Source: Deltaproteobacteria bacterium RBG_16_64_85 (lineage in GTDB: Bacteria; Desulfobacterota; Deferrimicrobia; Deferrimicrobiales; Deferrimicrobiaceae). From it: a stretch of 64,000 bases of DNA. Of this stretch, positions 28,618 to 38,076 are shown one piece after another. The notes beneath the pieces are model-generated. The model searched no databases and was not told where the DNA came from. It saw nothing but the letters and a program-made list of their open reading frames with translations. The stretch is from NCBI GenBank assembly GCA_001798885.1, contig MGQW01000007.1, positions 21,242 through 85,241 of the forward strand. The letters run 5' to 3'. Each line of letters opens with the position of its first letter. Position 1 is the first letter of the stretch. A program made the position numbers and the translations under genes.

Positions 28618-29266
28618 CGGCGCTTTTCTCGATGAATACCAGGTTCTGGGTCAGGAAAGGGCCTCCGACCGGCAGGATCATCCGTCCGCCGTTTTTCAGC
28701 TGCCGGAGGAGCGGCGGCGGGATGTGGCCGCCCGCGCAGGTAACGATGATGGCGTCGAAGGGAGCCTTCTCCTCCCAGCCGTAATACCCGTCCCCCTGGC
28801 GGACATGTACATTTCGTAACCCGAGGTCGGAGAGCGTCCGGCGGCTCCTCGCCGCAAGGGACTCGAAGATCTCCACCGTGTACACCTCTTGTGCGATCTT
28901 CGATGCGATCGCCGCCTGGTACCCGGAACCCGTGCCTACCTCCAGGACGCGGTCGGACGGCTTCAGTCGGAGGATCTCGGTCATGAAACCGACAATATAG
29001 GGCTGGGAGATCGTCTGCCCCTCCCCGATGGGCAGCGGGCGTGGATCGTACGCACGGGAGCGCACCCCGGAAGGGACGAAGAGATGGCGGGGAACCTCGA
29101 GCATCGCCTGCAGGACCCGGGGATCGGAGATCCCCTCCCGCCGGATCTGATCCCCGACCATCGCCTGCCGGGCCGCGAGGTAGGGATCCTCCTGCGCTGC
29201 GCACAGGCTGTGGCCCGCCGACAGTGCAAGGACCAGGAAGATCGCGGGCCAACGGAGGAACATCAT
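28556..29266 (-). CDS. pcm: protein-L-isoaspartate O-methyltransferase with signal peptide
   Basis: The 236-residue enzyme repairs isoaspartyl residues using S-adenosylmethionine. Visible motifs are SQPYIVGFMTEIL, the SAM loop VLEVGTGSGYQAA, and GDGYYGWEEKAPFDAIIV. The N-terminus (WPAIFLVLALSAGHSLCAA) is a clear signal peptide, unlike cytoplasmic Pcm of enterobacteria, so export is likely. The start ATG 29266 overlaps the lon-like stop as ATGA. It overlaps the next gene if that uses ATG 28617. Confidence 0.9.
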   Translation of the reverse strand: MMFLRWPAIFLVLALSAGHSLCAAQEDPYLAARQAMVGDQIRREGISDPRVLQAMLEVPRHLFVPSGVRSRAYDPRPLPIGEGQTISQPYIVGFMTEILRLKPSDRVLEVGTGSGYQAAIASKIAQEVYTVEIFESLAARSRRTLSDLGLRNVHVRQGDGYYGWEEKAPFDAIIVTCAGGHIPPPLLRQLKNGGRMILPVGGPFLTQNLVFIEKSADGSVSQRNVLPVAFVRLLGH

Positions 29267-31677
29267 TTCCCGCCCTTGCCCTTCTCCTCTTCCTCCTTCT
29301 TCACCGCCTCGCGCAGCTCCGTCAGACGGTCCTCGACGAGCCGGTTCAGCGTTAATTCGGGATACTTCCCGTCCGGGCCGGGCTCCCCCGCGGGGATTCC
29401 CATCAGGATCTCGATCCCCTCCTCCACGTGATCGATGGCGTGGATGTGGAATTTCCCCTCCCCGACGGCCTCGACGACCTCTTTCTTCAACATCAGGTTT
29501 CTGGCGTTCCTCTGCGGGATGATCACCCCCTGCGCCCCGGTCAGCCCGCGCAGCCGGCACAGATCGAAGAACCCCTCGATCTTCTCGTTCACACCGCCGA
29601 TCGGCTGGACGTTTCCGTTCTGATCCATGGAGCCGGTGACCGCCACGCTCTGCCGGATCGGGACCCCCGAGATGGCGCTCAGCAGCGAGTAGAGCTCCGC
29701 GCAGGTGGCGCTGTCTCCCTCGATCATCCCGTAGAGCTGTTCGAAAGTGATCGACGCCGAGAGGCTGATCGGCTTCTTGGCGGCGTATTTCCGGCCCAGG
29801 TAGTTCGAGAGGATGAGGACGGCCTTCTCATGGATCTTCCCCGAGAGCTTGGTCTCTCTCTCGATGTTGACCACGCCGCCCTTCCCCGTGTAGGCGGCCG
29901 TAGTGATCCTCGAGGGTTTCCCGAAGCTGTAGTCCCCCATGTCCAGCACGGCCAGGCCGTTCACCTGGCCCGCCGTCTCTCCGGAGGTGTCCACGATCAG
30001 CGTCCCTTCCGCCATCACTTCCCGCATCCGGTCCTCGATCCTGCTGTGGCGGTAGATTTTCTCGTCCAGCGCCTTTTCCACGTGCGTCCCGGACACGACG
30101 ACGGCGTCCGTCTTCTTCGCCCAGTAATGGGATTCGCGGATCAGATTGGAGACGTCGCTGAACTTCGAGGAGAGCTTCTCCTGGTGCTCCGCCATCCGGG
30201 ACCCGTACTCCACCACTCTTGCCACGCCGGAAGCGTCGAAGGGGAGCAGGCGCTCCTCCCTGGCCTTCGTCGAGACGAACCCGGCATATTTCAGGACGTT
30301 CTCGTCCGTTCTTTCCATGCGGTTGTCGAAGTCCGCCTTGACCTTGAAGAGCTCCCGGTATTCCTCGTCCAGGCCGAACAGCAGGTAATAGATTTCCGGG
30401 CTCCCGATCAGGATCACCTTCACGTCCAGGGGGATCGGCTCCGGTTTCATCGTCGTCGTGGTGATCAGCCGGTACTGCTCCCATACGTCCTCGATCTTCA
30501 CCTCGGCGTTCTTGATCGCCCGCTTCAGGGCATCGTAGGAGAAGATGTTCCGGAGAAGATCGAGTGCGTTCACGACGAGGTATCCGCCGTTCGCCAGGTG
30601 AAGCGAGCCGGCCTTGATCATCGTGAAATCGGTCACCGCGGCTCCGAACTGGAGCTTGTGCTCGACCCTGCCGAAAAGGTTGTAGTACGTGGGATTGCTC
30701 TCGAAGACGCAGGGGCTGCCCTTTTGCTTCCCGTTGTTCACCAGGGCGTTCACCGAGAAGCGGGTGAAATCCGGTTCCTGCCTCTGCATCTTCAGGAACG
30801 GAAGCTGCGGCGCGGGGGTCTCCTCCGTCGAGGCCTTGAAGTCCTCGACGTTCGCCAGGATGTCCTCCTGCACCGCATCCAGGTAGGCGAGCAGCTTTTC
30901 ATTGTTCAGGTATTTGTTCTTGAGGTCCTCGACCAAATGCCCCAGGACGAAGAGCGCCGCGGATCGTTCCAGCTCGTTCAGCCTCTCCCCGTTCGCCTTT
31001 TCCTCCCTCTTCAGCGTCCGCATCACCTCATCCAGTCTCTCCTGGATGTACTTTCCGTTCTCCCTGAGCGCCTCCTTTTCCTTCGGATCGAACGAGTTGA
31101 ACTCCTCCTCCGTCAAGGGCTCCCCGGACTTCCCGATGGCCAGGAGGGAGAACCCTCCCATCGCGGCCTTGATCTTGAACCCCTTCGACTCCGCCTCCCG
31201 CTCGAGCACCTCGAAAAGCTCCTTTTGCTTCTTCTGGATTTCTTCGGTAACGACGTTTCTCTGCTTCTTGTACTCCTTCGATTCGAAGATCTTCGGGATC
31301 TCGACCTTCAGGTGGTCGATGAGCTCCTGCATGTCCTTCTGGAACTCGATCCCCCGCCCGGGCTCAAGCCAGATCGCGATGGGATCGGCCGAATCCCTGA
31401 AGTTGTAGACGTAGCACCAGTCCGGGGGGACGATTTCCGTCTCGGCCTTCATCGAGATGAAGGAGCGAATGGCCGAGGTCTTGCCGGTCCCGCTGTCGCC
31501 GAGAACATAGATGTTGAACCCGGAGCTCTGCAGTTTCAGGCCGAAATCGATCGAGTCCAGGGCCCTCTGCTGGCCGATAATCCCGTCCAGCGGGGGAAGA
31601 TCCTCGGTCGTCCGGAAGGAAAAAAACTTCGGGTCACAGCGTTTATAGAGGTCGTCCGGGGTCAGGGTCCTTGCCAT
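29263..31677 (-). CDS. Lon-like ATP-dependent protease (LonB-type, AAA+ with C-terminal S16 domain)
   Basis: The 804-residue protein has Walker A GDSGTGKTS near residue 60, a long coiled insertion (residues ~150-270) in place of the Lon N-domain, and a C-terminal peptidase domain. The catalytic Ser is in EGDSATCAEL and Lys in NEKIEGFFD. It differs from classical Lon by lacking the N-terminal substrate domain and resembles the Lon-like proteins common in Deltaproteobacteria. It degrades misfolded or regulatory proteins in the cytoplasm. GGGAGGGAGC precedes ATG 31677. It leads an operon with pcm and the membrane synthase. Confidence 0.88.
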   Translation of the reverse strand: MARTLTPDDLYKRCDPKFFSFRTTEDLPPLDGIIGQQRALDSIDFGLKLQSSGFNIYVLGDSGTGKTSAIRSFISMKAETEIVPPDWCYVYNFRDSADPIAIWLEPGRGIEFQKDMQELIDHLKVEIPKIFESKEYKKQRNVVTEEIQKKQKELFEVLEREAESKGFKIKAAMGGFSLLAIGKSGEPLTEEEFNSFDPKEKEALRENGKYIQERLDEVMRTLKREEKANGERLNELERSAALFVLGHLVEDLKNKYLNNEKLLAYLDAVQEDILANVEDFKASTEETPAPQLPFLKMQRQEPDFTRFSVNALVNNGKQKGSPCVFESNPTYYNLFGRVEHKLQFGAAVTDFTMIKAGSLHLANGGYLVVNALDLLRNIFSYDALKRAIKNAEVKIEDVWEQYRLITTTTMKPEPIPLDVKVILIGSPEIYYLLFGLDEEYRELFKVKADFDNRMERTDENVLKYAGFVSTKAREERLLPFDASGVARVVEYGSRMAEHQEKLSSKFSDVSNLIRESHYWAKKTDAVVVSGTHVEKALDEKIYRHSRIEDRMREVMAEGTLIVDTSGETAGQVNGLAVLDMGDYSFGKPSRITTAAYTGKGGVVNIERETKLSGKIHEKAVLILSNYLGRKYAAKKPISLSASITFEQLYGMIEGDSATCAELYSLLSAISGVPIRQSVAVTGSMDQNGNVQPIGGVNEKIEGFFDLCRLRGLTGAQGVIIPQRNARNLMLKKEVVEAVGEGKFHIHAIDHVEEGIEILMGIPAGEPGPDGKYPELTLNRLVEDRLTELREAVKKEEEEKGKGGK

Positions 31678-31753
31678 GCTCCCTCCCGCTTTCCGAAGGC
31701 TATGACTGACCCTATCCTATCGCCAACGCGCGGGAGGGGGTAGGAGAAAAGTT

Positions 31754-31788
31754 CCGCGGGGCCGGCCTGGCCGGCGCCGGCCCCGCGG
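31754..31788 (-). terminator. strong GC hairpin terminator of the cache-domain gene
   Basis: A perfect 12-base-pair stem (CCGCGGGGCCGG / CCGGCCCCGCGG, 11-base loop) lies 15 bases after the stop codon. On the minus strand it is followed by AAC and TTTT. The T-run is short but the stem is very strong. Confidence 0.7.
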
Positions 31789-31803
31789 ACGTTCGGTGAT
31801 CGG

Positions 31804-32274
31804 TTACTCGTAGATCCCCGCTCCGACGTACATGTCCTTTCCCGGCACCCGGTAAACGTAGGTGATCTTCTTCCTGGGCTTCGGATCTCCGGGGTTGATC
31901 CACATGTAGTCGACCCAGCCTTCCCCCTTTCCCTTGGCGAGCTCCCCAAATTCCTTGAAGAGGAGCTTTCCCGGGTCCCCCTTGTCCTTCATGGCGAGCA
32001 CGTTCGTCCCGACCAGGGCGGGGCTCATGGGATGGGCAAGCATCTTCCCTTCCAGATCGGTCAGGAACACGTACGTGTCTTTCCAGACGAATTTTCCCTG
32101 CTTGTTGTTGATCTCCTTGATCGCCTCGTCCAGGCCCTTCGCGTTGATCATCTGGGCCGCCTCCTTGGCCTTGGCCACGCACTCCTCCTTCGTGGCTTTC
32201 TCCGCCGCAATGGCATTCGCAGCAAGGAAAAGGCCGACCAGCATCGCCAGCGTCAAAACCGCAGCTTTCTTCAT
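31804..32274 (-). CDS. secreted single-cache-domain protein
   Basis: The 156-residue protein has a signal peptide (LTLAMLVGLFLAANAIAA) and a single cache (sCache_2-like) domain: FVWKDTYVFLTDLEGKMLAH and YVYRVPGKDMYVGAGIYE. Cache domains bind small organic ligands, usually as sensor parts of chemoreceptors. Here the domain is free in the periplasm, perhaps as a ligand-binding partner of a separate receptor. GGAGGAGAC precedes ATG 32274. It is monocistronic, with a strong hairpin downstream. Confidence 0.8.
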   Translation of the reverse strand: MKKAAVLTLAMLVGLFLAANAIAAEKATKEECVAKAKEAAQMINAKGLDEAIKEINNKQGKFVWKDTYVFLTDLEGKMLAHPMSPALVGTNVLAMKDKGDPGKLLFKEFGELAKGKGEGWVDYMWINPGDPKPRKKITYVYRVPGKDMYVGAGIYE

Positions 32275-32382
32275 GTCTCCTCCACTCGTTGGGGTTCACT
32301 GTCCGTTGGTTTCCTGCTCCCTTTGTTCCTTACGATCGATGAAGAATCGAACCGCTCACCTCCTTTCTTCCCAACCTTCGGC

Positions 32383-33735
32383 CTATTTGGGGTAGGGATA
32401 AAAAATATAGAAGGAAATCGAAAGGGCCGCAAGTACCCACATCCCACGTGGAACTTCCATGTGCCTGCCGCTCAGGGTTTTCAACAGGGGATAGGCGATG
32501 ATCCCCGCCGTCATACCTACGCCGATATTGTAGGTGAAGCTCATCAGCACGATGGTGAGGAAAGCCGGGATCAGTTCCGTGTAATCCTCGAAATCGATCC
32601 GGGTGACGGGGCGGATCATGAAAACCCCGATGATGATCAGCACCGCCCCGTACGCATGGGGTGGGACGGAGGTCAAGAGGGGGGCCAAGAAAAGCGAAAG
32701 CAAAAACAAGAACGCCACGACAAGGGAGGTGAACCCTGTCCTCCCCCCTTCCTCGATCCCGGCGGCGGATTCGATGTAGGCGCCGGTGGTCGTCGTCCCC
32801 AGCAAGGGCGCCACCGTGGTGGACAGAGCGTCGGCCAGCATCGGCTTTTCGATTTCCGGCAGGTTCCCTTGATCATCCAGCAGCCCGGCGCGGGCGGAAA
32901 GGCCGATGAGAGTCCCCACGGTATCCACGAACGCCATTACGAACATCGTCAGGATAACCGGGAAAAAGCTCACGCTCAAGGTCCCCGCGAGATCCAGCTT
33001 CAGCAGGATCGGGCGAGGATCGGGGGGAAGGCTCACCCACCGGCCGGGGGCCGGCGTCACCTTGAGCAGGAAGGACAGGAAGGTGGTGGCGAGGAGGCCG
33101 ATGATGATGGCGCCGGGAACCCTCCGGATCATCAGCAGGACGATTGCGATGAACCCGAAGAGGGCCAGGAGGGCGGTGGGCTGGGAGATGTCGCCCAGGG
33201 AGACCGGGGCGCCGGGGACCCCCAGCCGAACGAGTCCCGTCTCGTTGAGCCCGATGAAGGTCAGGAAGAGCCCGATCCCCACGGCGAAGCTGTATTTCAG
33301 CGACTGCGGGAGGGATTCGGCCAGCCAGCTGCGGACCCTGAACACCGTCAGCAGGGTGAACAGAACACCGGCGATGAAGACCGCGCCCAGTGCGACCTGC
33401 CAGGAATACCCGAGGATCCCGACGACGGTAAACGCGACAAAGGCGTTCTCCCCCATGTAGGGAGCGATGGCGAAGGGGCGCCTGGCGTACAATCCCATCA
33501 CCACGGTGCCGAACGCAGCGGCGAGGATCGTGGCCACCATGGAGGGCCCCTTGGGGATCCCTGCGGTGGAAAGGATCGCGGGGTTGACGATGATGATGTA
33601 GGCCATCGTCAGGAAGGTCGTTATGCCGGCGAGGATCTCCTGGCGGTAGCCGGTGCCGTGCCCCGCGAAGTCGAAGTAGTTCCTCACCCGTATTTCTCTT
33701 TCATCGGCCGCCTTCCGGGAGGAAATCCTGTCCAA
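32383..33735 (-). CDS. NCS2-family (AzgA-like) purine permease
   Basis: The 450-residue polytopic protein has AGITTFLTMAYIIIVNPAIL near the N-terminus and PYMGENAFVAF and TTTGAYIESAAGIEEGGRTG further on, all typical of the adenine/guanine/hypoxanthine proton symporters. TTG 33735 gives the full length but has no ribosome binding site. GTG 33687, beginning just before RNYFDF, is an alternative supported by AAAGAG upstream. It lies 15 bases after the PIG-L gene and may be co-transcribed. Confidence 0.88.
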   Translation of the reverse strand: MDRISSRKAADEREIRVRNYFDFAGHGTGYRQEILAGITTFLTMAYIIIVNPAILSTAGIPKGPSMVATILAAAFGTVVMGLYARRPFAIAPYMGENAFVAFTVVGILGYSWQVALGAVFIAGVLFTLLTVFRVRSWLAESLPQSLKYSFAVGIGLFLTFIGLNETGLVRLGVPGAPVSLGDISQPTALLALFGFIAIVLLMIRRVPGAIIIGLLATTFLSFLLKVTPAPGRWVSLPPDPRPILLKLDLAGTLSVSFFPVILTMFVMAFVDTVGTLIGLSARAGLLDDQGNLPEIEKPMLADALSTTVAPLLGTTTTGAYIESAAGIEEGGRTGFTSLVVAFLFLLSLFLAPLLTSVPPHAYGAVLIIIGVFMIRPVTRIDFEDYTELIPAFLTIVLMSFTYNIGVGMTAGIIAYPLLKTLSGRHMEVPRGMWVLAALSISFYIFYPYPK

Positions 33736-33750
33736 ATCATCATACAGGAA

Positions 33751-34527
33751 TTACGATTCGGGGGGCCTCTCCCTCTCGCGAAGTTTGATCACGCGGAAGC
33801 CCTCGGCGTACTTCGGCGGGTCCGTGTGACCGGGGTTGTCGCTTTGGGCGGGCGCCCCTTTTTCACGGGCCTTCTCCGCTTCGCTTTTGCCCCATTCGAG
33901 GATTCTCCCCGACGGGTCCCATCCCCCGAGCTGGCTGGCGTGCGCCTTGAGCGCCTCGATCTTCGTGTCGATCGTGCCGGTGATGTCGACCCAGGTGTTC
34001 GGCGAGTGGGTCGAGCTGACGTAAACCGCCTGGACCTTGTGCGGGGTCCCCTCCTCGGGCCACAACAGCTCCATCTCGGCGGCGGGGAACACGGCCTCGA
34101 GCGCGGCCACACCCGCCGCGCGGTGGTCCGGATGGTTGATGTAGTTGTCGTTGTAGAACCACGCCTGGGGGTCGCCGCAGATCACGACTTCGGGCCGGAA
34201 CCGGCGGATCTCGCGCACCAGCTCGCGGCGCAATTCCAGCGTGGGCTGCAGGGCGCAGTCGTCGTGTCGCAGGAAGACGACGTTCTTCACCCCGAGCACC
34301 CTTGCGGCAGCCCGCTCCTCCCTCTCTCGCGTCCGGGCCAGCGTCTCGCGCGTAAAGCTGCGGTCGTGGGTGCCGGCGTTTCCGCTCGTGATCACCACGA
34401 GCGTCACTTCGCACCCGGCCTTCGCCCATCCGGCGATCGTCCCGGCAACGGTGAATTCGGCGTCGTCGGGGTGGGCGAAGATCGCCATCGCGGATCCTGG
34501 AACATAGCCGGCATCGTATTTCAACAT
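33751..34527 (-). CDS. PIG-L/LmbE-family deacetylase
   Basis: The 258-residue protein has the zinc-site motif AHPDDAE and the downstream NHPDHRAAG, both hallmarks of the PIG-L fold, which removes N-acetyl groups from N-acetylglucosaminyl compounds. ATG 34527 follows GGGAGGAGCGCC. It could act on an amino-sugar conjugate (for example a bacillithiol-like thiol or a lipid), but no partner gene shows which. It is divergent from msrA. Confidence 0.85.
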   Translation of the reverse strand: MLKYDAGYVPGSAMAIFAHPDDAEFTVAGTIAGWAKAGCEVTLVVITSGNAGTHDRSFTRETLARTREREERAAARVLGVKNVVFLRHDDCALQPTLELRRELVREIRRFRPEVVICGDPQAWFYNDNYINHPDHRAAGVAALEAVFPAAEMELLWPEEGTPHKVQAVYVSSTHSPNTWVDITGTIDTKIEALKAHASQLGGWDPSGRILEWGKSEAEKAREKGAPAQSDNPGHTDPPKYAEGFRVIKLRERERPPES

Positions 34528-34616
34528 GGCGCTCCTCCCGATTTCAGATGCCGGAACGGGTCCTGCGGATTTAACCCTACCCGAAACCAACCCCCGAGAA
34601 CAGTACTCAAAAAGAT

Positions 34617-35252
34617 ATGAATCTTCGATTTATGCTCGGTATGGCCGTCGTCAACCTGCTGCTGCTTGCGGCTGTCGTTGAAGCAGCGGGGAAAAACGAT
34701 GCGGCCGGAGAGGGGCGTCGGATGGAAAATGCGACGTTCGCGGGGGGCTGCTTCTGGTGCATGGAGCACCCCTTCGACCGGCTGGAAGGCGTGGTATCCG
34801 TCACGTCCGGATACACGGGGGGCTCGAAGAAAAGCCCTACGTATCAGGAGGTTTCGGCCGGCGGTACCGGGCATGCGGAATCCGTCCAGATCCTTTACGA
34901 CCCGGCGAAGATCGGTTACGGAAGGCTGCTGGACGTCTTCTGGCACAACATCGACCCCACCACGCCGGACCGGCAGTTCTGCGACGTGGGGAACCAATAC
35001 CGTCCGGCCATCTTCTATCACAACGAAGAGCAGAAGCGGCTCGCCGAGGAATCGAGGCGGGAATTGGAAAAGACAAAGCCGTTCAAGGGAAGTGTCGTCA
35101 CGGAGATCACTCCGGCGTCGGAGTTCTACCCCGCGGAGGATTACCATCAGAAGTATTACGAGAAGAACCCGATCCGGTACAAGTTTTACCGATACAACTG
35201 CGGCCGCGACCAGCGCTTGAAGGAACTCTGGGGGGCAAAATCAGGCTCGTGA
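34617..35252 (+). CDS. msrA: peptide-methionine (S)-S-oxide reductase, exported
   Basis: The 211-residue protein reduces methionine sulfoxide. The catalytic Cys is in GCFWCMEHPF. Other conserved stretches are TSGYTGG, GHAESVQ and FYPAEDYHQKYY. A hydrophobic N-terminus (LGMAVVNLLLLAAVVEAAG) indicates export, so it probably repairs envelope proteins. No MsrB domain is fused. It starts at ATG 34617, with AAAAAGAT as a weak upstream signal, and is divergent from the PIG-L gene. Confidence 0.92.
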   Translation: MNLRFMLGMAVVNLLLLAAVVEAAGKNDAAGEGRRMENATFAGGCFWCMEHPFDRLEGVVSVTSGYTGGSKKSPTYQEVSAGGTGHAESVQILYDPAKIGYGRLLDVFWHNIDPTTPDRQFCDVGNQYRPAIFYHNEEQKRLAEESRRELEKTKPFKGSVVTEITPASEFYPAEDYHQKYYEKNPIRYKFYRYNCGRDQRLKELWGAKSGS

Positions 35253-35511
35253 TCCGGCAACATAAACTAAATATTATTCAATACGATAAATAATACAATC
35301 TAAATATATACCTCATCAATTCCTTTGGCGATGCAAGCCCCTGGAATTCTATCCTAGCAGGTACTCCCGGCCCGTTTCCTTCGTCCGGCTCGATTTTAAA
35401 ACCATTTAAGTTCCTTCCCGTTATTGCCGAAAAAGATTCAAAGACTCCGTTCCGTTCAGCCGGTCGCCGGGTTCGCCGGACAGCCGGAAGAAAGGTGCCG
35501 CCGGAAAGACC
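35253..35511. other. AT-rich intergenic region before the hybrid kinase
   Basis: The first half of this 259-base stretch (about 35265-35330) is strongly AT-rich, unlike the surrounding GC-rich genes. A minus-strand frame across 35278-35460 stays open but has no start codon, and its codon use differs from neighbours. I see no gene or terminator that I can support; it presumably holds the promoter of the kinase gene. Confidence 0.4.
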
Positions 35512-38070
35512 ATGGGCAGAACAAAGAACCTCTCCAGGAAGGTAAAAATCTCTCTGAAGCGCGCCAGGAACTACACGCGCAAGACGAACAGCCCGGAGAG
35601 GGACCAGGGATACATCCGCTTCATTCTTTGCCTGGCCTTCAATATCTATCTCTTCCGGCACAAGTCCGTCCCGGCCGCCGTGCTTTGGGCCGCGGGAACC
35701 TACAATTTTTACTCCACCGTGATGCTGGTTTCCACCTTCATCCAGCCGGGAAAGAGTACGCTCAGGCGCGTTTCGGGTCTCACGCTCGACACCCTCATCA
35801 TATGCTACTGCATGTTCCTCTCCGGGAAAGCCGGGGCTCCGCTGGTCCTCGTTCTGTTCTGGAACATGTTCGGCTACTCGTTCCGGTACGGGAAGAACTA
35901 CCTTTTCTATGGTATGGCGCTCTGTATCGTGTTCTTCGGATCGGTCGTCGCTTACACGCCTTACTGGGTTGCGAACAAGGAAATGGGATACGGACTCCTC
36001 GTCGGGGTCGTTATGATCCCCGCCGTCTTTGTGGGGTTCATGACCAGCAAGGTCACGAAAGCCATGGAGAAGGCGGAGGTGGCCAACCGGGCGAAGTCGA
36101 GGTTCGTGGCCAACATGTCACACGAGATGCGCACCCCGCTGAACGGGATCCTCGGCACGGTAGAGCTCCTCACGGGGACGCACATGGACCCGGAGCAGCA
36201 GGAATACATATCCACCATAAAGGCATCCGCGGCCGCGCTCTTGTCGCTCGTCAACGACGTCCTGGATATCTCCAAGATCGAGGAAGGAAAGGTGTCGATC
36301 CATCCGGAGGACATGGACCTTCACGCCTTCGTCAAGACCACCGCCTCGATCGTCGCCCGCCAGGTCAAGGCGAAAGGCCTCCTGTTTCGGGTAATGGTAT
36401 CCCCTGCCCTGCCGTTCTTCGTAAAGGGAGACTTGATCCGGATCCGGCAGGTCGTGACCAACCTGCTCTCCAACGCCGCAAAGTTCACGGAAAAGGGCGA
36501 GGTCGCCCTACGGGTCCTCAAAGAAGCCGAGGACGAGGAAACCGTGACGGTTCGCTTCGAAGTCGCCGACACGGGGATCGGCATGACGAAAGAAGCCAAG
36601 GCAACGATTTTCGAGCGGTTCACGCAGGCGGACGACTCGATCACGAGGAAATTCGGCGGAACGGGCCTGGGAACGACCATCTCCAAGGAGCTTGTCGATC
36701 TCATGGGCGGGAAGATCGGCGTCGAAAGCGAACCGGGGAAGGGAAGCACATTCTGGTTCACGGTCAAGTTGGAGAAGCAGCCGGATAGCGTGGCAGTGGC
36801 ATCGATGAGCATGCCCATCTCCAGGACTCGGGTGCTGCTGGTCGCGGCGGACGACGCCGTCGCCGAAACGTTCAATGGATTCCTCATTTCCTGGGGTGTG
36901 AAGCACATCCGACGGGTGCACAACACGGGGCAGGCGTACGATTACGCCAGCCGCGTCACTCGGGACCGGTCGACCTGCCACGTCATGATCGTGACCAAAA
37001 AAGGGCTGAACGAAGATCCGTTCCGGTTCTCGGAGTCTTTACGGAGTATGGGCGCCTTGCAGAACATGCGTCTGGTGCTGATCGGCGACGGTCCCACCGG
37101 CACATCCGGCGAGGAGGCCTCGAAGCACGGGTACAGGGCCGTGGTGGAGTCGCCCGAGGCGCTGCGGGATCTCATAGGTGCCATGCATTACGTTCTCCCG
37201 TACGACGAGGACTGGCACGCGCCCATCCCCGTGGCCGCAGGGTCCGGCGCAACGATATCCCGCCCCCTGAAGATCCTCGTCGCCGAGGACAACCCGATTA
37301 ACCAGATGGTCATCGCGAAGCTTCTGGAGCGGGCGGGGCATGAGGTCAAGGTCGTCGGGGACGGGCAGAGGGCGCTGGACGCGCTCCGGAACGACCCGCT
37401 CGACGTCGCCCTGCTCGATCTGAACATGCCGGTCATGGGCGGGCTGGAGACGGCAAGGAGGTACATGGCGGAGATGAAGGACAAGAACCCTGTTCCCCTC
37501 GTGGCGCTCACGGCCGACGCCACCCCGGAGTCGAGGAAGGCGTGCGATGAGGCCGGGATAAAGGCGTACATGACCAAGCCTTTCGAAACAAAGAAGGTTC
37601 TTTTCATTCTTCAAAACCTCACGTCGCAGGGCGACTTCCCGCAAGCAATAACCGTCGAAGAACCACCCCTGCCCGAACGTGTCAGGAAGGAGATCCGGCC
37701 GGGACTCGACGAGGCGACCATCGAGGAGATCGAAGCGATGGGCCCCACGAGGGATTTCGTGAAGAACCTCGTGTGGATATTTATCCGGGACAGCGAGAAG
37801 CGGATCCGGGAAATGGAGCTGGCCTCCGAGATGAAGAATATAAAGCGCTTATGCGACGCGGCTCACGCCCTGAAGGGAATGTCGGGCTCGATCGGCGCCC
37901 TCGCGGCCATGGACATCTGCGACCGGCTCCAGGGCATGCGGGGAATGGAAACGATGGCGGAACGGCTGGTCCTCGTGGAGGAGCTGAAGGAGGAGATCGC
38001 GAGGGTCAGGAAGGCGCTCGTTCGGAGGATCAGCACCGCCGACCCGGCATCCGGCGAAGGATTCGCTTGA
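35512..38070 (+). CDS. RpfC-like hybrid sensor histidine kinase (TM sensor-HisKA-HATPase-REC-HPt)
   Basis: This encodes 852 residues. The first ~180 hold about five membrane helices, including [14 protein letters not shown] and TPYW, reminiscent of the sensor region of RpfC, the diffusible-signal-factor receptor. Then come HisKA with His204 in [13 protein letters not shown], an HATPase domain (ADTGIGM, GGTGLG), a pseudo-receiver without its phospho-Asp (about 435-565), a true receiver with Asp636 in [12 protein letters not shown], and an HPt domain with His785 in [11 protein letters not shown] full internal phosphorelay is therefore present. RpfC normally signals to the HD-GYP protein RpfG; no rpfF or rpfG is adjacent here. 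Confidence 0.85.
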   Translation: MGRTKNLSRKVKISLKRARNYTRKTNSPERDQGYIRFILCLAFNIYLFRHKSVPAAVLWAAGTYNFYSTVMLVSTFIQPGKSTLRRVSGLTLDTLIICYCMFLSGKAGAPLVLVLFWNMFGYSFRYGKNYLFYGMALCIVFFGSVVAYTPYWVANKEMGYGLLVGVVMIPAVFVGFMTSKVTKAMEKAEVANRAKSRFVANMSHEMRTPLNGILGTVELLTGTHMDPEQQEYISTIKASAAALLSLVNDVLDISKIEEGKVSIHPEDMDLHAFVKTTASIVARQVKAKGLLFRVMVSPALPFFVKGDLIRIRQVVTNLLSNAAKFTEKGEVALRVLKEAEDEETVTVRFEVADTGIGMTKEAKATIFERFTQADDSITRKFGGTGLGTTISKELVDLMGGKIGVESEPGKGSTFWFTVKLEKQPDSVAVASMSMPISRTRVLLVAADDAVAETFNGFLISWGVKHIRRVHNTGQAYDYASRVTRDRSTCHVMIVTKKGLNEDPFRFSESLRSMGALQNMRLVLIGDGPTGTSGEEASKHGYRAVVESPEALRDLIGAMHYVLPYDEDWHAPIPVAAGSGATISRPLKILVAEDNPINQMVIAKLLERAGHEVKVVGDGQRALDALRNDPLDVALLDLNMPVMGGLETARRYMAEMKDKNPVPLVALTADATPESRKACDEAGIKAYMTKPFETKKVLFILQNLTSQGDFPQAITVEEPPLPERVRKEIRPGLDEATIEEIEAMGPTRDFVKNLVWIFIRDSEKRIREMELASEMKNIKRLCDAAHALKGMSGSIGALAAMDICDRLQGMRGMETMAERLVLVEELKEEIARVRKALVRRISTADPASGEGFA

Positions 38071-38076
38071 TACCGG

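Noticed and set aside
29428..31743. 771-codon plus-strand frame opposite the Lon-like gene
   Set aside because: It is the antisense shadow of a high-GC gene, with His/Arg/Val-rich composition and no domain.
35278..35661. Open minus-strand frame with a protein-like end (SPKELMRYIFRLYYLSY)
   Set aside because: It has no start codon in the non-overlapping part and extends antisense into the kinase gene; AT-rich codon use differs from all neighbours. At best a relic.
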